From: Trogon surrucura
Lineage: Eukaryota > Chordata > Aves > Trogoniformes > Trogonidae
Length of the DNA: 64,000 nt
Direction: 5' to 3'
Assembly (NCBI GenBank): GCA_020746105.1
Contig: CM036621.1
Coordinates: forward strand, 45,604,264-45,668,263
This document shows, piece by piece, positions 1 through 12,600 of this stretch. Both the position numbers and the translations under genes were made by a program. Each line of letters opens with the position of its first letter. Positions within the stretch are counted from its first letter, which is position 1. The notes beneath the pieces are model-generated. The model did not search any database. It saw only the letters and a list, made by a program, of their open reading frames with translations, and was not told the origin of the DNA.

Positions 1-1523
1 CAATGAACCTCAGAAGTTCCCTTTAAATTAGGATAAGGCACAAAATCAGTGGCATTGCTGGAAACCACAACTGTGTTTCTTCAGGTTAAGTTTCCCTTTT
101 CACTTTCACAAACAAGATGGTTTAACATCATAGTGCAGAAATGTGATGGATGACTCTGAAAACTAACCAAACTTTTTGGTAAAAATGAAAGATACTGCAT
201 CTAACTCTTAGAGAACACAACTCAGTGGATTTTAAAGACTCACTAATGTCTCAGCAAACTCTTACTTGAAAGAGCTATTAGACATTCAAATCTAATTACC
301 TTCACAAACAGAAATTCATCCCCCGAACGAGAAATTCAGAGAAAGTAATTTTGGTTCTGAACTAGGTTAATCCATACGAGAAGTTTTACCTGCTTACTAG
401 CTGAACCTTTCAGAAATACTCTCTTCAAAAGTTTAGTCGTAAATCGAAAAGTAAAACCGATGAGTTGAAAAAATGACCTGAAATGCTAAAAAACTCTTCT
501 TCATCTCAGTTTCACTTGCATGCCTACCCAAACATGCCTCCAAACATCCACGGTCTGCAGAAGACAGTGTATTACATTAAAGAGCTTTGCAGAGAGGAAA
601 GGGGAAGAGGGAGGCCGAAAAGGAAACATCAGGTTATCTGCACACTATTAAACTTTTTGGCAGCTGTTGAACTGGACCTAGAAACAAGAAAGGAATGAAG
701 GATAACAACCAGGTTCAAAACACTAAAAGAAAAGAGGTATGAAAAGGCAGAAAATAAAGCAAGTGTGGGGAGACTCCCAGTCTGGCTCTAAGCCAACCTT
801 TCCATCCAGCCAGCCCTGGTCTAGGCCCTCTCTGCTGTCTCCTGCACCTGGCATCATGCTCTGCCCCAAGACCACAGTCAGCCGGCAGCACACTCCTCCG
901 CCCCCAGGCTCTTCAGCAAATCTCCTCCAACCCTGCCTCTGGTTTCCACCCCTTCTCCACGGATTCAAGCCCTGAAGACTTCCGGTTCATGTTTCTCATC
1001 TGTTTACCACCCACGCTCACACAGGCCCCTATCAAAACGAGAGAAGTTTTTGCTGAGGACTGAAGAATTTCTTAGTTGCCTTTGCCACCGCTTGCCATAA
1101 AGTGAGAGGGAGCTTCAGGAGTTTCCTAGTTAGAGACAGGTAATCTGCAAGAAGACATAAGGCTCTTCCTGGAGGGTTTTTCAGTCATTTATTAATGTAT
1201 GCAAGGAGCAGGTGTGCTGGACATAACGACTCCTCTCCCATTAGTACTGCTTCATACCTCACGGCAAAAGAGGTGCATCACTGTGTAGCGCCTTCACATA
1301 ATTTTTCTCTTTTTTTTTCGAGATCGCCATCACTAGGGTACCTTGTACTCCTCAGTCTTCACAAGCAAAGATGCATAGGTGTGTTAATGCATACCTACCT
1401 TAAGAACAGCTCCCCAGTAACATTCACATTTATTTCAGATTTCTTTAAATAGAATTTTAGATACATTTATATCCCACTGCACTGTAAAGGAAAAAGCCAA
1501 ATTCTTCTGATAAAAACTATCTG
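1..1523. other. DIP2A intron 2 (part), no recognised element
   Basis: AT-rich single-copy-looking DNA. A GC-richer patch at about 740-975 is open on both strands but has no splice context or recognisable protein. I see nothing else. Confidence 0.5.
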
Positions 1524-1606
1524 AGATCATAGACTCATAGAATGGCCTAGGCTGGAAGGGACCTTAGAGATCATTTTATCCAACCTCCCTATCATGGGCT
1601 GCTAAA
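1524..1606 (-). mobile_element. CR1 or CR1-tailed SINE 3' end fragment
   Basis: About 80 bases begin with tcatagaatggcctaggctg and continue with the CR1 tail signature (aagggaccttagagatcat, then ccaacctccct). It is the 3' end of an element lying on the minus strand. It closely matches the tail of the tRNA-headed SINE at 13889, so it may be a headless copy of that SINE or of its partner CR1 LINE. Confidence 0.75.
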
Positions 1607-3664
1607 GTTTTCAAGTTCCAGATCTTTCCACAGAAAATTTAAGTCGGGAGATTAAAGGGAAATTATTCCTCAAGAGACTGAAATCTCAGGATTGAGGACC
1701 TCTCTTTTATCTGATAAACCTCACCTCGGTTATAAAGCATCAAGTCCTTACTCAGGTCATAGTTCAATCCCAGAACATATTACCTGATGTATAAGTTTTC
1801 GTCTTCAAGATCTGAAATTATCTCAGTGTTCGTACTTTCCCAGTCAGTGAAATTGAACAAGGTTCTACCCAATGTAATTTACTACCCAGAATAAGATATT
1901 AGAAAACCATGAGTTTAAAAAGAATAATTTAAAAATACAGGCATCAGACACACACATTATGCTTGACAACCTTCCCCTGTTCCGTAACATTCTCCTCTAC
2001 TCAAGGAAGTAAACTGCACCTCGTAAGTTTCCACTTGGAGAAAATGAAACAATTTTAAGGGTGTTATACCCTTAAGAGCAGAAAAAAAATACAAAAGAAG
2101 AGACCATGTTTGTTAAAAATTCAAGGAACCTAAATATTAGACAGGAAACTACATGGTCTTAATGAAAACACCAGCAGCAAGAGGTGTGCTTATTTAGACA
2201 TTATGACAAGGCTGGTAAGCGGAACACCTCTGTGTCATTAGCCAGAACTTGTATTTAGCAAAGTAACAGTCAATTCTAAACAGTTTAGCAGATGCTTCAC
2301 AAGCAGCCCAGCTTTCCTACTGTAAGAGGGTTCTGCCTGTCAGACACAGCTCAAATTAACATAAATTACCCAAATGCCAAGCAGCACAGGTCTAATAAAA
2401 GCAGGCAGCGAAAGAAGCAGAAGCCAGATACGAACAGCCTCCACGGCAGTCAGCAACATCGACACTAGGAGTAGGGAAGAGCAGGAGAAGCACAGCAATA
2501 GAATATTTCAGTCTCTGGATCTTGGAAGATCCCTGTTAGAATACTCTTTGCATAGTTATCAACTTGCAAGGTGATGCTGGCCAAAGCACTTACGTAAATG
2601 TGGTTATATTTGCTGAGCCAGCAGAGGCAATGTCTACTGAAGCACACTAATTAGAAAAGAAGCAAGCCGTCAAGGATGATGGATATAACCAGATTTTGCT
2701 TCCTAACAGGAACAGAGGTCTTGCATTGTTAGTTTGAGACAAGTACAGAGCACTGTCTATCAAAAAAAGACACGCTTCTAAACCAGCAGCACTTCATACG
2801 CAGAAGGGAACAGGAAGGGTTACTGCCTACAAAACACGTCCGAGGAAACCAAGTCCACTTTATTTCTAGGAAATTCATTATTTCTAGATAAAACCCCGAG
2901 AACACAGAAATACAGCTTTTAATTTCATAATAATTTTTAAAACTATTTACCTCAATGTTTCCTACAGCATGGTATCCTTTGAATTTAGTACGCTCCTTGA
3001 TCACTTGCTCTTGACTGTGTCAGAAGGCTGAGAACAACTGTACACTTTGCGCAGGTTCTAAACCCTCAACCAAAATACGCTACAGCATAAAGATCCATAC
3101 AGACTGCACTATCCCTAGAACAATATGATTATTAAGCTCTATATTATCTAGGAGGTCTTTACCACTACTTTGGTGGTAATCACCACCCATTACCAAGTGA
3201 ACCACGGGGAAAAGCTGAATGGCTTAGACCTGACTACGTAAATTCAGATTACTTTGGACACACTTGCCACAGAAATGATTTCTTTGAAATAAAAATAAAA
3301 TAAAATAAAAATACACAGAGTGAAATCACCAATATTTTGTTTCTTCCCTTGGAAGCAAGCTCAAAAATACGTTGCACCCAAACAGATATAGTTAGACTGG
3401 GTGCCAGACGAGACTCTTACTTTTCATGAAAAATTAATATATGACAGAAAACCCCAACAAAACCCAGTCCATCTAACAGCCCAATCTCCAGGTTTAAGCT
3501 CCCAAAAAGGTACTACGAAATCTGGACATAAAGGTACAATACTAAAAAAAATAATAATTTCATTTAAAAGGCACATGAACAACAACCTCTCATTATTAGA
3601 AGCTGTGAGCAGCAAAGCTATAAACAGCTTTTTCAACTAGCCCCTAAGACCAAATTACATTTTC
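1607..3664. other. DIP2A intron 2, no recognised element
   Basis: AT-rich intron with a small A/T microsatellite (AAAAT units) near 3288-3312. No exon or repeat family recognised. Confidence 0.5.
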
Positions 3665-3925
3665 ACATAGAATCATTTCTGTTGGAAAAGACGTTTAGGC
3701 TCATCTATTTCAACCATTAAGCAAGCACTGCCAAGCCACCCCTAAACCACGTCCCTGAGCACCTCATCTGCACGTCTTTTAAATACCTCCAGGGATGGTG
3801 ACTGCACACCTTCCCCGGGCAGCCTGTTCCAGGGCTCAACAACCCTTTCAGTGAAGGAATTTTTCCTAATATCCAATCTAAACCTCCTCTGGTGCAACTT
3901 GAGGCCATTTCCCTGTATTTCCTTT
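3665..3925 (-). mobile_element. Old CR1 LINE 3' fragment
   Basis: Read on the minus strand, the end of the CR1 ORF2 is visible: a [20 protein letters not shown]-like stretch, then WNRLPGE and a degraded tail near tcatagaatcatttctgttg. Frameshifts and a poor tail repeat mark it as old. It is 5'-truncated, as most CR1 copies are. Confidence 0.85.
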
Positions 3926-6900
3926 AAATTAACTACACTAAGGTCCAACCAAATTAGCCAATTAAAATGTGGACATACTTTGATCATAGCTAATATAAAG
4001 TAGGAGTTCTAATTCAGAAAAGCTGACTGGTACTCCTGTCTGCAGGCTTGTTTATGACAAGCACTTCGTCAAACCTCTTAGCTGTTCAACTAATTCATAT
4101 TTGCCATTACCACACCCTTCTCCAACTATTTTGAGGAGTTTTGCAATATCATTCTTTGGGGCAGCCATCCAGCTTATATAACTCTGTTTACATTGAAGAA
4201 TAAAACCTCCTTCCTTTTGACTGTGCCTTGAAGCCAAAGTAAATGAATTTGTTTTCAAGGAAAACAACACGAGAAAAAGGAGTAATACCTTACATGCTTT
4301 TTCAATGTTTTTTTGGGTAAGTGATAAAACTGAAGCAGAGGAAACTGCAAACCAAAACATATCAAAGTTTATGCAGAAATACAATATCTTCTATTAGAAT
4401 CAGTAATACCTGGGACAAAGCAGAGGGGGGGAAAACCCAACCCAACTTGACTTCAAATATAATTCCTTTATCATACAACTCCTGTGCATCTGTAGGTACT
4501 TTGCTTTTACCAGACATGCTAGCTAGTAGAACATTTCTTTGCTTACAAGACCCCCGATAGCAAAATCTCCTTGTTTTATATGGCTTGCAAGCAATACTAC
4601 CACAAATAACACCCTTGGTGCTGTAAAATTTCAAACTGCTTTTATGAAGCTCTCACCGGGAAAAATGATGCAGTAGAAAATACTAGCTGTTGGGAACATC
4701 CAAATGAGTGAAGGACACTGACTGAATAGAATTTGTGTTTTGGGCCTCAAAAAGGTCCTTAGACATCTATGAAAGAACAAGCTGAATTCACTTGTTCTTA
4801 TTTTAAAAGAATCTGAAGAACCATGCGTTTTAATAGAAAAAATCACGATCAGCTTGTTTCCTTGAAGACTATCTCATCTTAATTATCTTCCAACTTAAGA
4901 CAGCATTAGTAATTGAAGTGCAAGACGTTTCCATATGTGTTAATTTGCCTCAGATTAAAGCAAAAAAAAATGGCTTAACTGATACCACTGAATCTCTGTA
5001 CAATTGGAACTCATGATACTCAGAGGCATAGTTTTACTGTATTAAAAAGAAGCCAGATTATTTGGTATTTCTAAAACACAACATTTAGCACCGCTTTAAA
5101 CTCAGGAAAATAACCTGTGGTTTTCTGCCATATGGGGGTTTGGGGGTTTTTTTGCTTTTTTTTTTTTTTTTTAAATCCTGAATATTAGAAATAATATCGT
5201 GTTAATGACAACCAATTCAGGGATTTGTGTCCTCGCTAGTTAACAATATTATGAAAAAGTATGCTGGAGACATGCAAGTCTCTAAATTTAATCCACCTCA
5301 GAAGTGCAGGACAGCAAGCTGATGTTAGCTCTCAAGCAGAGAGATGCAAAGCTTCACATGGTAAACAGCTTTTTTTTTTTAAAATCTTCTTTGACAGTAA
5401 TACAAGGAGCTTGACCTAAACACCTTGGGTTTTCTAGGTCATACTTTATGCCAGATTTCACTCAGGTAAGCTTTCTCAAAATCACCATTAGTCTGGACTA
5501 GTACTTATGGCTGACTAACACACCATGTCCTGTAAATAACAGCTCTCAGAGGAAAACAAAGAATGTCTGTTTTTTCAAGTTTATAAAGCAGAAGCATGTC
5601 TGGTTTGGTATTTACATCTCTCTCCATTTTTGTTCCCTTTATATTTGTTATATTGTCACTAACAGATAAGCAGCAGTAGCAGCTGCACTGTGGTTAGCTA
5701 AGGTACCATTCATATCTTCTTTCACAATAAAGCCATAAAAGCAAATTTATTTGCCCAAGATGAAGATAGACATTTTGAGCTTTTATGTGAAACCTGACAG
5801 CTGAAGAGAAGACCAGAGGCAGCAGGGCTGAAAAGGTTAGGTTTTAAGTTGGCACTAAGATCTATCAAAACATAAGGAAGCTAACAGGAACAGACTATTA
5901 AGTGCTGTGGCTAATTCCAATCATGTAGCTGATACAGGACAAGTTTATATTGAATGATTCAAAGCAGATCCACTACTGACTGCAGAAGTACAACTTCTAG
6001 CCGAAGCAATTGCCTTGAAGTCAATAGAGTTCTCCATCATCTCAGGAGCAGACAGAAATCAACCAATGTATTTCATGTTTTATCTCATTTCTTCCGCTTT
6101 GTCTTGGAAGTGTTCTTGAACCTATAAGATCACCAGATCCTAGCAAGTTCTTCTCACAACTACTTAAGTACTTAAATACATCTGAACTACATTTAAGCGC
6201 TTAAAAAAACCCACTTAGGTTGCTCAAGATGGAATCTGTGAAATTTTGTTTTTCTTTTTCCAGCAGAGCTCTCCCAAGTTGGTGCCAGTTACCACACCAA
6301 GATCTGTCTTGGCCATTCTTAAAGAATACTCTTGGAGCTTATTCTTGTTGCTCTCATGAATGACAAAAACCAGGAAAGGAGAGCTTACACGTATCTTTTG
6401 TTCTCCAGAAATAAAGGGCATTCAAGCCTCAGCCAGGAAGAGGTCCCCTGAGCCTATGAATGAGCACAGTGGTCAATCTGCAAATCCAGTATCAATCTGG
6501 AAGTCGTGCCTCAATGAAATACAGGTTCTCAAGGCACTGGTCTAATCCCACTGGTCTTTGACAACTAATCTACACAGTAACAGCTGGCCTCAAATGCTAG
6601 CATTGAGCTTTCTAAACTGAAAGCATATTTAGACTGGGAAAATCAGGCTCCTGAAGCATTCAAGAGCTAGAAAGAAAACAAGTAAGACACAGGTAAATAA
6701 AAATTAAATAAACTTACCACTCTACAGTTGCAATCAAATAACAGTAAAAAAATTGCTGCAGGCTCAAAGCCACTGGGACTCCCACACACTAATCCGAGCC
6801 ACACTGAAGCTGTGTCAGTTAACAACATCCCAAGCTAGAACTGGGTTAATGGACCATATGTCACTATACTGAAATAAGCAGTTAGCTCAGGGTTTTAAAT

Positions 6901-7363
6901 AAAATTTGTCTTCTTTGCCAGAGTATCATTCTTTGTACTTAGAGGCAGACAGCCTGCTCCCTCTCTTTTTAGCATATTAAAGCTAGACTCCTGTCACCTT
7001 AATGCAAGGTCGGGCAGAAGCAGTAGACAAATCCCGCATGTCTTAGAAATTGTGGTATCGAGCAATTAGGACAAACCACAGAATCAGTTAGTTTTCAACC
7101 ACTCCTTAAGATGATTAGGGAAAACTGTGGCTGAACAAGGACAAAATTTCAAGCAACCGAAAGTCTAATGGGACCTTGGATTCTTAGTGGAGCCTAATCA
7201 GATTGCATACAAACCAGGAGACTGCTGAATTGCACTGCCACCCCACTAGGACACATTTACTTACAGTTATTGTCCAGAATGTTAAAGTGGTGCCATTAAT
7301 ATATTGTTGCTACTAACTTTTTCTTCATTCCAAATCTGTCTAACAAGTTAGTTCTGTAGTTGC
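3926..7363. other. DIP2A intron 2, no gene recognised
   Basis: AT-rich intron with a T17 run at 5156-5172. Two minus-strand open stretches near 4052-4634 have no splice pattern or family match. I see nothing else. Confidence 0.45.
5156..5172. repeat. T17 homopolymer
   Basis: A run of 17 T in DIP2A intron 2. On the minus strand it reads as poly-A. Confidence 0.95.
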
Positions 7364-8118
7364 TGTCCTGGTTTGAGCTAAACAACCAATTCTGGTGAGC
7401 GATCTTACTTCTCAGCTCAGTCTCTTCTAAGAGGCTGCACTTTCTGAAGTTAGCAGCGTGGTTTGGCCAACAGTGTCTGCTACTAGAAGGGATAACACCT
7501 GATGTTCACAGTTACTACCACGGGCTGGTATGCAGAAAGGGTCTTGCTTACACCGGTCCCTGTAGTGACCAAGGCCACTGCTGGATCTTGCGTGCCATGC
7601 TGGGGGTAAAAGGCTCACAAGGAAGTAAAAGGTTGCACCTCCAGGAAGGAACAGACAGGACAGGTGACCAACAAGAGTGTTCCATTCCATATACATTATA
7701 TTCAGTATAAACCTGAGGGATCACAGAGGTTAAGCCCTCTTCTTCAATGGCTGAAGCCTGAGAAGGACTCCATCTGATCATCTGCCTTTGATCTCAATCC
7801 TGAGTTCACGAAAATCCAGTTCCCGTGTCCAGCTCCCCACTGCTGCTGAGCCTGGGGCTTCCCCAGTGCCGCCTGCTCTGCAGCATCCTTGGCAACGGCT
7901 ATTGGGGGGGGGGGAGTCATGCTTGACATCAGGTTTGTATGTATTTGTATATATTTATTATTCCCTTAGCAGTATTATTATTGTTTCATAAAAGCTGCTT
8001 TAGTTTCCTTTTCCAATTCTTAAGACTCTCTGCCTCATTCCCTTTCCCTTTGGGAAGGAAGAGGGGTTAGAGAGTATCTGTCAGCGTTCAGGGTCCAGCC
8101 CAGCCTGAACCGCTGACA
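7364..8118 (+). mobile_element. Solo LTR, ERVL-like (TGTCCTGGTTTGAG...CTGACA)
   Basis: The element starts TGTCCTGGTTTGAGC, the usual beginning of avian ERVL-type LTRs, and ends CCTGAACCGCTGACA, which resembles the usual LTR end. TG...CA borders enclose 755 bp. A TATA-like stretch (cagtataaacc) lies near 7706. The 5-bp flanks are GTTGC on the left and GCCGC on the right, compatible with a decayed 5-bp target duplication (both differences are T/C). No internal retroviral genes lie next to it. It is a relic left by recombination between two LTRs. Confidence 0.75.
7908..7918. repeat. Poly-G run inside the LTR
   Basis: A G run of about ten bases in the solo LTR, probably an expansion after insertion. 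Confidence 0.8.
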
Positions 8119-9535
8119 GCCGCGTACACCGCTTCAGCTGTGTGCTCCTGAATGAGCAAGCTACTGAAATAGGATATTACAAAACACCTTTGGAAATTGT
8201 ACAGGTAACGCAGCAGGCTTCTAGAGCAGACAATTGAATTTAATCAGTCTACCATCCCTAGAAACCATGTGTGGGAGTCAGTGTTGGTTCTAAAACCCCA
8301 AGAGTTAGGACATGACACAGGGCCAGTGGTATGCATGCAGAAAAGGGCAACGAAGGTGCTTTACACTGCACCCTAGCTTTAAAACTTGCTTTTATAAGGA
8401 TAGAAGACAAAGTGCTGTACTTCTCCAAGACAAAGTGCTGTACTTTTCCAAGTTACACTCGAGGGCTCAGATCTCAAGCAACTTGTGCAAACAGCCTTTC
8501 ACTTTAAGGGCTGAGAGGAGATGAAAAAAAAAAATTAAAAAATTACTATCAATAGAAAGGAGAGAAGGCAAGAGTAAATCAGTGGTTACGGGAGATTAAA
8601 ACAAGAGACAGAAATCCAAAGACGTAACTTTCTATACAAAAAGAGTTTACTGACAGAACATTTCTCATAACTGTTAATCCTCAGTCAAAAACCATACTTC
8701 ATCTGGTCTCAAACTCTTTAAAAAAAAAAAATCCCCAAACTGCTTTGATTCAAGGAACGAGTCATTTTAGAGAGATGGGTTAGGTCCAGTGTGGTCTACA
8801 GCTTTTATAAATTTGCTAAGGGAAAAGCTACAGCTGTTTTTCAACAAAAAACCCAAACAAACAAAACCAAAAAAAACCCACAACTTGTGCTAAGAAACCC
8901 CATGATGAAACCCCAGATCACATTCTAACTGTTCAATGTCAAGTACACACTGTAAAACTCTAAAATATCACAACTCAGCAGTCAGCAGGCATCCTGAGAA
9001 TAAAAACTTTTGTCTATCCTGCTATTAAGAGCCAAAGGGGTCACTGCAACAAGATTTCAAAAGCAAGAGAGACTATCATCTAGTTCAACCATTCACACAA
9101 AACTGGCTAGAGATGTCCATTACTTCTCCAATAGTTCTGTGAATAGAAGAACCAAAACAGGACCAAAATCACAGCAGAGGGCACGTGCAAAAAAATACAC
9201 TAAAGAACACGAGTGACAAATCATGAGTGTGTTCATTTAATGAAAACGGCCACCTTACTTTCAGGAATAACTCTACTCATTTTGAAAGTCATCTTCAATC
9301 CTTGGATGCAGATCTCAAACTGAAGTTTGCTGACAAAGATGTTACCATTAAACATTTCACATAAAGTGTTAAAAAAAAATATTTCAGCCTTTTCGCTTCT
9401 CTGTAATAGCCATTTTCTACTACTCGTTAGATGCCATGTCAAATGCTCCTAATCTAATCTATTTAGTGACAACTTTTCCATTACATATTTTCACAGGTTT
9501 AGCGCAAAAGGTGTAACTTATATGCAGTCTCTTAC
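8119..9535. other. DIP2A intron 2, no gene recognised
   Basis: Contains a 23-bp tandem duplication at 8404-8449. Otherwise AT-rich with no recognised element. Confidence 0.5.
8404..8449. repeat. 23-bp tandem duplication
   Basis: The unit AAGACAAAGTGCTGTACTTC followed by TCC occurs twice head to tail with a single C/T difference. This is a recent local duplication with no coding role seen. Confidence 0.95.
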
Positions 9536-9607
9536 CTTGAATTAATGGTATGTACCGTGCTAACAGTTTTGCTCTTTTCTTCTCATATCCTTTCTGAGTG
9601 ATGTCTC
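9536..9607 (-). CDS. DIP2A: DIP2A exon 2
   Basis: This 72-nt exon follows CATTTCTTTAG and ends at ATTCAAG before GTAAGA. It codes [20 protein letters not shown] with LIQ, in phase 1 at both ends. The sequence is nearly invariant in vertebrate DIP2 proteins. It is too short to show up as an isolated reading frame. Confidence 0.96.
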
Positions 9608-12600
9608 CTAAAGAAATGAAGAAATAAATTCATATTGTTTTGACTAGTTTTTAAAAAAGGCTTCTCATTTTCGTGATACCTAACTATTAAACTCACTAAC
9701 TCTGAATCGGTCACATTAGCCACAAAGACGTAGGCACGTCAGAGAAATTCATGGCCATACACATCCCACCCATGGAGAGCTCCCTGCACGCATAAGAAAA
9801 TGAGTGTCTTGGAGGTATACAGAAGAATAGTGCTTTTGTCTGCAGCACCTGTGTTGAATCTGGTTCTGGAGATACTTACCATAACTCAGAACACAGTACA
9901 AAAGATTTGCAGTGTAGCGGAAGCCAACCAAGCTGACAAACCTGGCTCTGCACTGTTCTGGAGCATCAGAAATCCTCAATATACCAGGCCTGAGAGAACA
10001 CCTTTGCAGCACCTTCCAAACTCTAGGCCATGGTGTAAACTCTGCAAAATGCAGCACATCAGTCTCCACTTTCAAATTCTAGGAGGTGATAATCTCCATC
10101 TATCACTAGTTTTTATTCACAGTAGTAATGTGACATCCTGTTTTACGCCTGTATTGCAGACTCCGCTGGTAAAAGGGGACGTGTACTCAGGTAGACTAGA
10201 ACAAAAGGAAGGCTTCTGTAGAAACCCAAAATAAGTTTCTGAGACATTTCAGAATCTGTACTTCCATGATTCTACCAAAAGAACAAAGTGATTTCATGCA
10301 AAAATAACAGCAAGCTTAGTATAAAAACACCCAAACCCCACCGAATTTTTACGGGCTTTGTCCCTTTTCTAGATCTCAGCATAGACATGAAAGCAGTGAT
10401 CTCAAACAACTTAAAATCATTCCCAACTCCAAAATCCACACTTGCTTAAAAACTGAGATACTACGCAGTTCCACTAACAAAGTGGACTTCTACTCCTCCA
10501 TACTTGGCAAAGGCATTACAACAGCATGAAATATAACCAAGATACTAAAAAATATCTGGATGTATTTAAAAACGTACTCAAGTAGAAGTTGAAATTAAGA
10601 AACATAGGCATATAATTATATTGACTTTATTTAGGACACAAAAATAAAATCATACATTTAAACCTCTGCTTCAAGCTTACTCTTTCAGCAACATATTGGT
10701 GAAGAGCATACCAAAGCAAACTATATGGGGGGAATAAAAGAAAAAAAAAAAAAAAAAGCATGAATTACATATATATATCTCTATATGGATTGAGTAAAGC
10801 AGCCTACGCCTCTGGTCATCTGCTTTATGCCAAACCTGAAAGTTTTTCTCAATTCTATTCACACAAGGAAGGAAAACCACAAGAGGAGAAAAAAAAAAAT
10901 AAAATCTGTGAGTTTTAACATACCTGGTGCTTGAACGGATTTAGGTTTTACATTTGACAGAACTCCAAGAACACTACCCTGTGCTATTTCTAAGGCCTCT
11001 CTGACACGGTTGTCAGGTGTGCAGGAAAGAGCTGACACCAGAGCTGGGACTTTGCTGGGTATCTGTTTTTATCCTTACCAAAGTCTTCTGCAGGCGCAGA
11101 GCAGAATCAAGGGTTATGAGGGCAATTCAGAGAAAGACAGAACATGATTTACATGAGATTCATGGAGATGAGGCTATAAGATTATATGTTATTAGTAATT
11201 TTTAACTCATCCAGACAAGCGGCATGACTTGGGTATGCAGAAGCAAGAATCCCTTTGTCTCAGTCAGATTTTACATAGAAAAGTTCTTACTCTGTATTTT
11301 AAAATGTTTCTTGGGTAACTGCCGTAGTAAATAAGGGTTGGGTTGGTGTTTTGGTTTTTTTTATTTAATATTGTCCACACACATTTCCTCAAACATCCAC
11401 CTCCCTCTACAGCAGAGGACGCTGCTAAGAGAAAAAAAGTCACTTCACTCTACCACCCCTGCAGTTAAATGAATACGCATCATTTAAGGTTACTGACAGC
11501 ATGCCAAAACAAGCAATGAGAGCTTGAAGACACTGCTCAAAACAGCTAAGGAAAAAAATATGCAAATCTTGGAATGCTTCAATCATTGCGGGTATTTCAA
11601 ACTACAATCAAACAGAATTTGTCAGTTTATACTGTGAAAATACCTCCTATCAAATTTCGACTTAAGACAGAAACGCTTTAGTTACTGTCTTCCTTGAGCA
11701 GACAATATTTTAGCAGAAGAAATATATAGAAATACAATATCTATCTATCTATGTTATATAATTATTGCAAAACAAGAATGAAATCAAAACAAAACTCACA
11801 AATGCCCAAGAAAATTTGTGTGCCCGGGAAGAGCTGATCAAAATGACAAATGACACTCAGTAAGTCATTTTTACAAGGAATGAAAAAGGACATTACAACG
11901 TTTCCAGTTATGAAAGAAAAACCCCAATCAGTCAAGAAGCACCAACAGGAAGAACAGTTTATCTTAAGAGCAATCGCAGCAAATTCATGGAGTAACAAAT
12001 GCTGTATATAACACGAATTTGCCATACCGTAACTTCAGTGAGGACGGCAATCTTCACAGCTCCGTAACTGATTCAGGTAATCCTCAAATGAAATCTCTAG
12101 GCAGAGCAGCTACCTTGCCAGGTATCACCCAGCTGAAGAGGTATGCCATGGAAGCAGCAGATCAAAGGACACGGTTGAAAAGGGAGTCTCATTTAAACCA
12201 CATCTCAAACTTTGGCATCACGCTGCATTTGGAAATCCTTTGATTTTGCTGGTATGCTGACTTGAATTTTCCTTGAATCGGGTTAACAAAAGTCCAAAGT
12301 CAAAAGCATCTCTGTTGATTTTTCGCAGCCCCACTGGCAAGTCAGACTTTGCTGCCCAGGAAAGCTTTTCTTTGTTCCTTTCTCAAAAGCTTGGGGGTGG
12401 ATTCCTCCTAACAATTGTTTCCCACCCCCTCGCCCTCACAGCCTCAGTGGGATTAACCCATCATTTGGGGTTCTTTGTGATCCCTCACCTCTTCCAAAAC
12501 GAGCTGCTTAGCCACATCTGGTACATTGGGGCCACAGCTGCTGTCATTTAGCCTCACTTTCTCCTTAGTTATTAGATTACACAAAAGCAATATGAGGTTC

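Noticed and set aside
723-975. Open frames on both strands in a GC-richer patch
   Set aside because: Being open on both strands reflects composition. No splice signals or recognisable protein were seen, and it does not match the next DIP2A exon.
4052-4634. Two overlapping minus-strand open frames of 90-110 codons
   Set aside because: They overlap in different frames, have no splice sites in DIP2A phase and match no family I know. Their length is compatible with chance.
1-9535. DIP2A exon 3
   Set aside because: I looked for the reverse complement of the conserved DERFRS and nearby codons and found no match, so I did not place it.
9749-10234. A 144-codon plus-strand frame and its minus-strand partner beside DIP2A exon 2
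   Set aside because: No domain, no conserved neighbours, and the minus-strand partner is out of phase with exon 2. Most likely chance.
10924-11054. A longer 131-nt version of the DIP2A intron 1 pseudo-exon starting at 11054
   Set aside because: Its length is not a multiple of three, and entry from exon 1 leads to a stop codon. Only the 108-nt version keeps the frame.
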